The notes under the pieces: model-generated | What the model was told of the DNA's origin: nothing | Database searches by the model: none | Seen by the model: the letters and a program-made list of their open reading frames with translations, nothing else | Program-made: the position numbers and the translations under genes | Source: Agelas oroides | Taxonomy: Eukaryota > Porifera > Demospongiae > Agelasida > Agelasidae | Direction of reading: 5' to 3' | Assembly (NCBI GenBank): GCA_949130485.1 | Contig: OX422185.1 | Span: forward strand, 14,259,011-14,323,010 | DNA length: 64,000 bases | In this document: positions 55,705-64,000 of the stretch, one piece after another | Layout of the letters: the number at the start of each line of letters is the position of its first letter | Numbering within the stretch: position 1 is the stretch's first letter

Positions 55705-56035
55705 TGTTCTTCGTTATTCCGCAACAATTTCCGTCATTCCTCGCTATTCCGCATTCATACCATGAAAAATACGCCACTTACGTATAGTAGTAGTATCCGT
55801 GGTTGTATCGGTTTTGCGCTGTTTATTTCGCCCTCGATTTGCTACGTTTTTTGACTCAGGAACCATCGCCTCGAATCAAGTATTGTTGTCTAAGACTAAG
55901 GTGGGTTCTCTTATACATAGGGCGTATATCTTTCTGACATCCATGATAAGAAAATATGTTTGTCTTGAATACGGACACTGTACAGAATGGCTCCATTCAC
56001 GTACTGGACTGGACTATCGACTGCATTACTAACAT
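55705..56035 (+). repeat. Dispersed repeat, mate at 21513-21815
   Basis: See the mate for shared landmarks. It begins about 165 bases after the 55381-55538 repeat, and neither copy is recognisable as a coding element. Confidence 0.8.
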
Positions 56036-56230
56036 CAGCTCTAGGTGAAATGTAGTGGTTCAATTTCCACTACTGGACTGACATTACTTTCCTATAACAG
56101 CGTTATAAAGTGGTGGAAAACCAACTTCATTCTGAGTGATATATATACATGAACAATCAATGAACCACATCTCCCTTATAAACAGGCCTAGATGTTAGGT
56201 GAATTATACGGAACAGTTAGTATAGGCAAG

Positions 56231-56263
56231 AGCGCATAAGAACGGGCGGCGTTCTTATGCGCT
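56231..56263. repeat. Perfect hairpin, 14-bp arms
   Basis: AGCGCATAAGAACG, then GGCGG, then CGTTCTTATGCGCT. It stands alone 10 bases before the foldback element at 56274. Confidence 0.9.
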
Positions 56264-56273
56264 GTTGGTATAG

Positions 56274-56410
56274 GTAATAGCACAGTTTATTGTGGTATTT
56301 GGGATTAATAGCACGAGTAATGCCCTAAATAGCATGAGGCGAAGCCGAATGCTATTTAGGACATTACAAGTGCTATTAATCCCAAATTCCACAGTAAACT
56401 GTGCTATCAC
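56274..56410. mobile_element. 137-bp foldback element
   Basis: Arms 56274-56335 and 56349-56410 are 62 bases each and pair at about 56 positions. GTAATAGCACAGTTTATTGT is one terminus and GTAAACTGTGCTATCAC the other. The 13-base centre GAGGCGAAGCCGA can itself pair GGC with GCC. It could extrude as a cruciform, or be a foldback MITE. Confidence 0.9.
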
Positions 56411-56639
56411 ATGCTAATAGTAAACTATATTCTTCTAAGTATAAGCTATATTTGTATACTATAAACTATGCCATAATGTTTACATGCAGGAAACAATATC
56501 AGTGTACTGCTGTGCACATTGACCAATTAAATCACTATTACAACTTTTTCTCGGTAGACAGCCATGTGAGCAATCTCATTGGTTGTCCCAGATGCCTATT
56601 ACAAAAATAATTAGTGTAATAGACATAGGCACTTTATAC

Positions 56640-57560
56640 TGGGACTAAAACTAAGTATACTATTAGTTCAATAAACTGATTTCGTTAGCTCTGATTATGA
56701 CAATGTCCGGGCGGGCTGAGGTCCAGGATTTCAGCTGGGATGGTAGATTGGGGGTTATCAGTGGCTCTCAATCCTGGTAGATCTGCGCATAGTCTTTCTC
56801 CTGGTTGGAGACACTCCCTTAGACCGTTAGTCCCGGGTTCTTTTGCTGAGGGAATAATAAGGTAACAGCCTGCACTGAGAGATACTTCCCAACCAGGCTA
56901 CAATCATATTGGCCTCTAAACTTGTAGTCTATACAAACACTGGACTGGTGGACTGGACAGGTGGATTGGCCTGGTGGATTAAAATTCACTTTTAAGGTCT
57001 CTAATGAGAATTGCATCTGTAGGATATGAACCTGGAAACATAGCCACTTCACTTCACAGATGACATTAGGTACTTGAAAGTCTAGCAAGCCTTACTCACA
57101 GCATCCAGCATCGGTATTACAAATGTAGCTTGGAATGAGTCTACTGGCAGATTGATAATGCTTGCTGATTGGCACCATAAAAAGCCATCAAGTGTACAAG
57201 CCGTTCATGTCATCTGTGGTGACTGGAACCTTCACATCATAACGTGGAAGGAAGTAGTTATAATTAGTTCCCAAGCAGCGCACCTGGAAAAACTGGGGTC
57301 TGCATTGTATGGTACAAGGCTAAGTTACTGCAGCACACCAAGTATGAAGTTAAAGCAAGACCCTGCCATTGCTATATGATAGCATTACATTACATGTTGT
57401 CTGTTGACTTCAAGTCTGTGCAGAGAGAAGGATGTTGTGTGTTTCAAGGTTTATATAAACTGCATCATAACGAAAATGAATCATGGCAAAACCTACAGGT
57501 GAGCAAGTCTCATTTGAGAGCATAAAGTGATTTTTAACATGAACATGTCAGTCCACCAGT
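56640..57560. other. Intergenic stretch with a repeat fragment
   Basis: 56836-56886 repeats 23068-23126. No gene recognised. Confidence 0.45.
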
Positions 57561-57567
57561 CTAGCAG

Positions 57568-57840
57568 TAGTGGTGTAGCCAAGGTAGCCTCCTCGGTGGT
57601 GCACAATTGGGTACGTCCGCGACACAACTTGCTTGTAGGATCACATGATTATTGCCATGCCCCTCTGGGGGTCAGTTCCTTCTCGTTCTCAGCATACAAA
57701 ATGTATGGAAATGGCCACCGTGTTGCAGGGCCAGAAGCAGCTATTTTTGATGAGGACCACATGCAGGGGGGTCTGGGGGCGTGCTCCCCCAGGACAATTT
57801 TTGAAATTAGGTGCTCTGAGATTGCTTCTGTGGCCATGTT
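57568..57840 (-). mobile_element. hAT-like MITE, inverted copy
   Basis: CAGTAGTGGTGTAGCCAAGG starts the copy. GTGCTCCCCCAGGACA, then TTTGAAATTAGGTGCTCTGA and GATTGCTTCTGTGGCC, are the reverse complement of the shared module. The far terminus is not clear. Confidence 0.6.
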
Positions 57841-58618
57841 TGAGCCAAAATGCTACTAAAATCACCAGCTAGTGAAGCTGCTTGACTGATTGAACCATAG
57901 ATAGTAGAGTAGTAGGAGTGAACCAAGCTGCCTGAAATCACTGTCTCACAGGAGCACTCCTTGTGTGATTCTTGTTTGTATTTAGGCTGCATTTCACACT
58001 GCTCTGTCATTAGCCTTGGCCCAGCTCTACTTCTGTCAAAACAACTTCCAGGCTCCCAGAAGTTGACTCAGTAGATTTGTCTTCGGAAAATAATCAAGCC
58101 AATGTAGACTAACTGGACAGGACCATTTTAAGCCTTGGTGGCTCCCAGCTCAAAGCTTTGCCGAGTACAGTAGCAATTTATTAATGCTTGCATTTCAGTG
58201 AGCAGTACATTCCAGAGTAAGTCACCCACATACAAAAATTTACCAAGTACATTGTTGTTCTTGAGAACAGTAGATGAAAACACGCACCAATTAGCCTTAT
58301 ATATTACAACTTGGCAAATGGTACTTGAGAAACTACAGAATTGAACTCCTCTCAGCAGTGGAATGTATCAGCATAAAGTTGCTGGAGGTCAAAAATTAGT
58401 ATGTTGGGGCATGTGCATTTCAAGGCAGATGCTTCTAAGATTTGAATCCTGTGCACTTTTCACGCAAATTTGTTTGAGTGGTGAGGCTAAACAAATACTT
58501 TCTGCTTTATATCTCAGAAACTAGCTAATAATATGAAACACAATGCAGTCTGACAACATACAAACACACGCATACTCCAAAACAAGTACATTTTGGAGGG
58601 GAGAGGGGGGCTGGGAGG

Positions 58619-58899
58619 CAGTTGCGTAGGTACACCCAGGCATACCCAGGCCTGTGCCCACGAATAATTCGCTGGTGCCCGCATGAAAATAATGTGGAAA
58701 GCTAAGGTCATCATGATCAAAATCAGTTGTTAGCATGTGCAACCACAATTTTCATGTGAACGTGAAGCGAGCATACAGGTAAGACTGAAAGAATGGTATT
58801 TGTGGCTGAAAACGGTCTCAGAAGTGATCTCAGAGTGTCTAATTTTTTTTTATGCCCCTGCTGTGCCCACACAACTTGCTCATCCTGGCTACACCACTG
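58619..58899 (+). mobile_element. 281-bp hAT-like MITE
   Basis: CAGTTGCGTAGGTACACC and CTGGCTACACCACTG are inverted termini. Flanks CTGGGAGG and GTGGGTGG match at 6 of 8. It aligns along its length with the copy at 47829-48125, including CATACCCRGGCCTGTGCCCA and the CTCAGAAGTGATCTCAGAG module. Confidence 0.75.
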
Positions 58900-59215
58900 G
58901 TGGGTGGGGAATACACATCGGTAGATGTCGAAGGTCAGAATAGAAAATGTTCCTGCTTTCCTGTCAGGCTCATCACACAGAGCACAAGTCTACCCCCATT
59001 TGTTTGTATGTACTGAGATGTGGTGGCTTCATAGCTAGCTCCTGTGTATGTTTCAAGTAAATGCTTAGCTGTTATGACAAGCAACAAAGTTTATCCAATC
59101 TTCTAGTAGCAGAAAACCTATTCCTATTATCTCCAGATCATGCTTAGTAAATACAGTCAATCATGATGAATATTTAGAGTAACACTAGTCATCAGTGGTT
59201 AGAAAGATATCAGTG

Positions 59216-59395
59216 TTGTGTTGGCACATGCTCAAGTGTCTGTAAAGTGTTTCCAATTAAATTATACTTGACTGCTACTTGTGTTTGTGTAGGTAGAGGT
59301 AGCTAATGAGTTCAAGTGGGACAGTGGGATAAGAATGCTATGAATATCCTACTCGACTGATAAGGAAATGTCAATGAGTACCCAGATCATGAATA
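59216..59395 (+). repeat. Dispersed repeat, mate at 19258-19426
   Basis: Second copy; see the mate for shared segments. Confidence 0.7.
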
Positions 59396-59767
59396 CCTGC
59401 TTTACTGGAATGTGCTCCTTTCAAGCAGTGTGTCACTCTGTAACTCATGATGGCTTTGGTGTGATGTTGTTTATGTATTTTAACTCTCAAACTAATGCAT
59501 CCTGAGGGGTTCAATTAAGGGGTAGGCATAATGGTAATGATCCACTTGCTCACAGGGATGTTTGTGCTTCAGTAACAGTGCATGGCCTATAATTATGTAT
59601 ATATGTATACAGCAGGCTGAACTCATGCTTCCACAAAAATGAAATATTTAATATGCAGTACACTGCATGGTCTTTGCAGATACTGTTTCATCGGTATTGT
59701 TTTGTTTACACTGTTCTAAGGACTACACCTACTGCAGTCAATGATAAGTAAATAACCACCCTTCATT

Positions 59768-59920
59768 GTGTCCAAGGGTGTTAGCTACATTTACTAATAT
59801 GCTGTCCAAGCCAGGGAGAACTGAACTTTGTTCATCAATACCCATGAACAGAATCATTGTGCATGATTCCCATCATTCAATTCTATATAGCTACACCGAA
59901 CTCTCGAGAATAACAAAGAG
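59768..59920 (+). repeat. Dispersed repeat, mate at 55381-55538
   Basis: Second copy, interrupted by one small deletion relative to the first (GCTAACAACGTTTAC against GCTACATTTAC). Confidence 0.85.
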
Positions 59921-60019
59921 GTAGCCATCATTCGCAGGCATGCAACATTGAGTTTCGCATACGTTAGCCCTTTTGTGTGCTGGTCTTGCTCCCGATTGCC
60001 GTAAGGAAAATCTTCCGCT

Positions 60020-60083
60020 TCCGTGTATTATACTGGATGCAAACTGAAGAACAAAAAACCTGGAAGGCCTGGGAACGAGGCTA
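60020..60083. mobile_element. MULE-family right-end fragment
   Basis: TGTATTATACTGGATGCAAA, then GGCCTGGGAACGAGGCTA. The same arrangement occurs at 61838-61902 (TGTAATATACTGAATGCGAA, then GGCCTGGGAACGAAGCTA). Confidence 0.55.
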
Positions 60084-60633
60084 CCACCATAGTTGCTTAT
60101 GGTTTACAGTAACTTTCTGTAAGCTGGACAGTAGGAAGGCCTGGGAAGTTAACAGTTATCCAACTGAATAGCCAATTATACATATGTGGAGATTAGACAA
60201 GGAATTGCACTGTTTCCAAGATCTGCAGCACCTATTATTTCCTACAAAGTTATACAAGTACAAAAGACACTCCACTGTGAGTCTCTGGGTCTTTCTGCTG
60301 CAATAGATCAAATGACAGGTGTTCAGAATAGATAAACTGACATTTACTCATTCTATATATGAGTACCTTAATTCACAAAGGAACAAATTTGGCAGGTGAT
60401 GTATTTGAAAAACAAACTATGAGACAAAGAAATCATCATGATGATTTCATGGACACAACCACATTGAAATCCAGGTAGCTAGTTGGCTCTTAAGTAAATT
60501 AGCATTCTTTTGTCTTTTAGCACAGGTGAAGTCACATAACAGGCCCGTAGGAAGCAAATTTGAAATGGTCCGGCCGTATTACAGCGCAAAGCGCGCGCAT
60601 AATATTCTGGGGCACGCCCACTTCCCCTCCCCA

Positions 60634-60662
60634 CCCCCCCCCCCCCCCCCCCCCCCCCCCCC
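60634..60662. repeat. Homopolymer C29
   Basis: The longest C run in the window. It generates spurious poly-Pro and poly-Gly ORFs on the two strands. Confidence 0.95.
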
Positions 60663-61042
60663 ACCCGCGCCCCGGTATCCCACCCCTAGAATGTTACTGC
60701 TCTCAAATTACTCTTTACCCCGCTTTGAAGCCGTTGTCGCTGAGTCCTAACGATTCGGTTGCAGCAGTTACGCTTGAAAATGAGGCATTACTGTAAGCGT
60801 TTTTTATTGTCTTCGCCGCCGTAATGGCACGCATATTCGCGGTCTATTGTAGCTTCACAAAACTTACGCTTCGACGGGGACTTTCTTCAGGCGACAAAGC
60901 GTGCTTGCCTCCAGCCCCAACAGAAATCTTGTGGATGACAGCTGTCATCCGAGCTCCCTACTAGCGTAGCTACTCTTGGAGCAAGAATTGAACAACCCGC
61001 CGAACCTCATACGGCATTTTTGCGCGGGTTGGTTGCCCGAAT

Positions 61043-61430
61043 ATAGAGGTTCTGCTTGTGATGTCATCAAAAGGGTTAAATTTATTAATTGTAATTTAAT
61101 AGTCTTGTCAATTTTTCTAGGCAATATGGAAGGTCTAAATAGCTTAAATCTCAAGTGAAAATTCTAAATTAATGATAGTTGATTTTATATAAATTGTCAA
61201 AGTTTGATCTTTTAGCATTAACTTGTATGGCGAGTGGCAAATTTTGCCACTCGCTGTACAAATCCTATGCAAAATGTTTGACTTTAAGAATTTATATAAA
61301 ATCAATGGAAAGGAGTTAGGCCTTCATATTTTAGATTTGAGTTAGCTGGACCATCAGTATTACCTGCAAATGTTTGGAATGGCTAATTATGAAATTTTAA
61401 TTGGTGATGACGTCACTGCAGAACCTCTAT
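61043..61430. repeat. 388-bp imperfect palindrome with a perfect central hairpin
   Basis: Outer ends pair as above, with GATGTCATCA against TGATGACGTC. Mid arms pair through GATTTTATATAAATT and AATTTATATAAAATC. The centre, 61230-61254, is GCGAGTGGCAAA, T, TTTGCCACTCGC, an uninterrupted 12-bp stem. Confidence 0.85.
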
Positions 61431-61552
61431 TGGTCCGGTGGCCGCCGGACCTGCCGGACCTGCTCCTACGGCCCTGCATAAGCCACCTAATATATCCCTA
61501 ATAGAAGTTTCAAGCATATGACACATACAAGCATTGACCAGCATTTCACTTT

Positions 61553-61668
61553 GTCTAATTCCCAGACCTCCCCCTTTTTGTTTTGTTTTTTTTTGGTTTC
61601 TGTTCAATATTATAGTTACATGGAAGTGGAAGTGGCAAAAAATGGGAAAAAGCCTGGGAACGCTTATC
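61553..61668. mobile_element. Diverged MULE-family MITE
   Basis: TAATTCCCAGACCTCCCCC at the left and AAAAGCCTGGGAACGCTTA at the right are loosely inverted, like the copy at 18726-18825. Confidence 0.4.
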
Positions 61669-61837
61669 ATGTAATGTGGATGTGAGGTGGACGTGGGGAG
61701 GGCGGTCCCTGGCTACAAATACATGTGTAATAACCTGAGAGCAACTTTTCTTACCAGTCAAGTGGAGCACTCGTGATCTTGTGAACGTCTGGGGTCTTGC
61801 CTAGTGATGGAGTGCTTAATGATGAAGTCTACATTAC

Positions 61838-61902
61838 ATTTCGTGTAATATACTGAATGCGAACTGTGGAACAAAAATGAAGGAGGCCTGGGAACGAAGC
61901 TA
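61838..61902. mobile_element. MULE-family right-end fragment
   Basis: Matches the fragment at 60020-60083. Confidence 0.55.
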
Positions 61903-62255
61903 CATTTCACTTGGCAAAATTGTAAACTGTGATGGGTGCTCTGAGAATTGAGTTTGCTTTCCTTCCTACATACATCATTATAACATCATTTATCTGATTG
62001 AGTCACAATATTCCATGCAGCAGTTTACATACCAGTACCACGATTGTTGACTGTACACAAGGCTTGGATGCCTGTCAAGAATTATCAAACTTAATTCACA
62101 AATCACCGGTCCTGAATTCGCCTGTTGATGTAAATGACGTAATTCTTTCCCTATTCAAGTTTGTTTGCCTATATATTAGAGAATGTTTTATGTGTTGCAT
62201 GTGAAGTAAAAACAGGGTACTCCTCCACTGGCTCCTGAGCAAACTGGGTATGCAT

Positions 62256-62396
62256 GCTGGTGATATTCTGTTGTACAGGCCTATTAGGCAAGCATCTGAC
62301 TATCAACTTTTGCAGCAGGATGTTGAAGCTCTTAGAAAATGGGTTATCAATAACTATCTGACATTTAATCCTCCGAAATCTAAAGCCATGGCATAG
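62256..62396 (+). pseudogene. LINE reverse-transcriptase scrap (motifs C-D)
   Basis: A 46-codon frame AGDILLYRPIRQASDYQLL, then QQDVEALRKWVINNYL and TFNPPKSKAM, is the segment from the catalytic ADD box to motif D of an APE-type LINE. The first Asp of the box is Gly here. It parallels FADDILLFKPI...LNANKTKVM at 29645-29790 but is a different family. No upstream or downstream LINE domains were found. Confidence 0.75.
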
Positions 62397-62399
62397 GCG

Positions 62400-62725
62400 T
62401 GCACAGCAGTAGAGGGTTGGGGGGGAGAAGCATGCACAAAATTTATGATGTGCGGCACCACCACTCAGAGTAGAAGCTGAACATCCGCTTGACGAAGGGG
62501 TTGTTGCACGGTCGTTCGACGGAATCGGTGGACTCCTGGGCTGTTGCTCCTTCGACTGAATCAATGGACTCCTGGGCTGCTGCTCCTCCGACTGGATGAG
62601 TTGGCTTCTCTCTATCTTGAGTTACAAAGAATGTCTGATCTACGTATATATACCTAGCCGTGTAGATGATAGCATGGCGCCCGCCCCGCGACCTGGCCAG
62701 ACAGGCGGTTTGGGGGGGAGCAGTG
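62400..62725. other. Intergenic stretch with a short degenerate direct repeat
   Basis: TCGGTGGACTCCTGGGCTGT and TCAATGGACTCCTGGGCTGC occur in tandem (62526-62582). Nothing else recognised. Confidence 0.5.
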
Positions 62726-62728
62726 TGA

Positions 62729-62823
62729 AAAAGATGTAGGGATGGGGCATTGCCTTTATGTTGACTATGCTATCATCCCTACCTTGTTTGTATACTTTTT
62801 GGCATGCCATCCCTACATCTTTT
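62729..62823. repeat. Inverted repeat, ~20-bp arms
   Basis: AAAAAGATGTAGGGATGGGG pairs with CATCCCTACATCTTTTT. GATGATAGCATGG (62666) and CTATGCTATCATCC (62765) form a second, interleaved pair. This may be the remains of a foldback element. Confidence 0.6.
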
Positions 62824-62841
62824 TAATGTTTTTTATTCTTT

Positions 62842-63568
62842 GTTTCTGTACTTTTTTGATGTTAATCTCAGTTACAGCTAGACCTAATACTAAGATTTCG
62901 TTCAAGTGTAACTACAATCCTAGAACTTGAAACCTGTAGCATAAATTTGACAGTTTAGCAGTGGTTCCAAGCATGTAATATGCCAGCTGGAATCCGATGG
63001 AGGGTTAATAACTCTCTGTACCAGATTTTGAGCCCTTTGTGAAGCCTATTTCCTGATTTATGTCCACATGACAACTGACCAGCACAGAGAAAACCGTACT
63101 GACAGAGCATAAAAACTGACCATCCGGGCGTTACCTAAAGCTGTATTTTATAGTGTAGCTATAAGTAAGCAACTGAATACAGCTCCTTATACCTACGTGG
63201 TGTCAATTTTCTTGTTTCTGTACTTTTTTGATGTTAATCTCAGTTACAGCTAGACCTAATACTAAGAAGATTTCGTTCAAGTGTAACTACAACCCTAGAA
63301 CTTGAAACCTGTAGCATAAATTTGACAGTTTAGCATGTAATATGCCAGCTGAAATCCGATGGAGGGTTAGTAACTCTCTGTACCAAATTTTGAGCCCTTT
63401 GTGAAGCCTATTTCCTGATTTATGTCCACATGACAACTGACCAGCACAGAGAAAACCGTACTGACAGAGCATAAAAACTGGCCATCCAGGCGTTACCTAA
63501 AGCTGTATTTTATAGTGTAGCTATAAGTAAGCAACTGAATACAGCTCCTTATACCTACGTGGTGTCAA
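62842..63568 (+). repeat. Recent tandem duplication, 372-bp offset
   Basis: 62842-63206 is repeated at 63214-63568 nearly unchanged. Differences include a missing CAGTGGTTCCAAG-like 13 bases in the second copy, one extra AGA, and a few substitutions. Both end at ACCTACGTGGTGTCAAT. No gene is contained. Confidence 0.95.
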
Positions 63569-63569
63569 T

Positions 63570-64000
63570 AAGCCTTTCCCACAACCACGGGAATAGACCG
63601 TGCCAGCATAGATAATAAAGCACTGAAACTGTTCGTAGCTCTATTATCTATGGTGCCAGCCGTGCAGGTACGTACGTGGTCAACGCGCGCGCGATTTCGC
63701 GTGAGCACTAGTGTCGTTCCCCGTGCATGTAGATAGAGGAAACGATGAATATTCGGACACCAGCCATAATCGGACGCTCGTACACGGAGACTAAGCCACG
63801 CAGATACTCGGTTATGCCACGGAAAGGAAGGCGGAGTCCACCGTATCCGGCGACTGAGAAATGGAGTTCGAGCGTCAATCCCCGCTTGCGCTAGGGCGAT
63901 TAGCGTAACGGTCCGAAAATTTTGATAATCGGCAAAAAAAAAAAGGATTTTCGGACGCCGCTTCCTGTTCCCTCCCTGAAGCAACTCTCGGCAAGATTTC
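63570..64000. other. Right edge, possible start of a DNA element
   Basis: TATTCGGACACCAG, CATAATCGGACGC, GTCCGAAAATTTTGATAATC and TTTTCGGACGCCG are related motifs on both strands, as near 49660-49860. The 139-codon minus-strand ORF over this stretch has no recognised domain. The window ends before a boundary is seen. Confidence 0.35.

Larger units (their letters stand above)
60540..61476. mobile_element. ~940-bp hAT-like element with internal foldback
   Basis: CAGGCCCGTAGGAAGC at the left is inverted relative to GCTCCTACGGCCCTG at the right, with GGTCCGGCC and GGTCCGGTGGCC subterminal. 61043-61430 is a further imperfect palindrome: ATAGAGGTTCTGC at one end and GCAGAACCTCTAT at the other. No clean 8-bp duplication is seen. 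Confidence 0.6.

Noticed and set aside
60526..60750. Poly-proline and poly-glycine ORFs
   Set aside because: Created by the C29 homopolymer.

Overview
The window looks like a gene-poor, repeat-rich stretch of a non-vertebrate animal nuclear genome. It has no operon-like gene packing, no long intact open reading frame, and eukaryotic transposons of nearly every class: APE-type LINE, Ty3/Gypsy LTR element, and terminal-inverted-repeat families resembling Mutator (MULE), hAT, pogo/Tc1, PIF/Harbinger and TTAA-target elements. A marine invertebrate such as a sponge or cnidarian is my guess; the sequence alone does not fix the species. I found no complete host gene and no tRNA or rRNA gene.

Layout. 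89-1562: a 1.47-kb MULE-like element with about 300-bp inverted repeats. 1886-15786: a 13.9-kb satellite of a 67-bp unit, about 205 copies, with higher-order repeats. Each unit carries an imperfect hairpin. 15801-18092: two copies of a roughly 1-kb repeat, with a third inverted copy near 33.9-34.3 kb. 18.1-25.5 kb: small duplications, a five-copy tandem repeat broken by two MITEs, and CpG-rich inverted-repeat elements. 25475-30693: a nest in which pogo-like ends enclose a hAT-like MITE and a LINE, and the LINE is itself interrupted by the 3' end of a different LINE. 30.7-40.0 kb: MITEs, local duplications and a frameshifted helix-turn-helix protein remnant. 40027-43570: a Ty3/Gypsy element with both LTRs, decayed, with an in-frame 45-bp minisatellite inside gag. 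43.6-64 kb: MITEs, foldback elements, dispersed repeats, one more LINE reverse-transcriptase scrap and a recent 372-bp tandem duplication.

How it fits together. Almost all recognisable coding sequence is retrotransposon debris, carrying frameshifts, stops, deletions of catalytic motifs and nested insertions, so none is expected to be active. The informative parts are structural. Exact or near-exact 9-bp target duplications tie elements of 56 bp to 1.47 kb into one MULE-like family. The LINE keeps a readable 2A-like motif ahead of a complete PHD finger. The satellite preserves a traceable history of block duplication. Most entries are repeats because that is what the sequence supports; ORFs of 60-130 codons with no recognisable features were left out.
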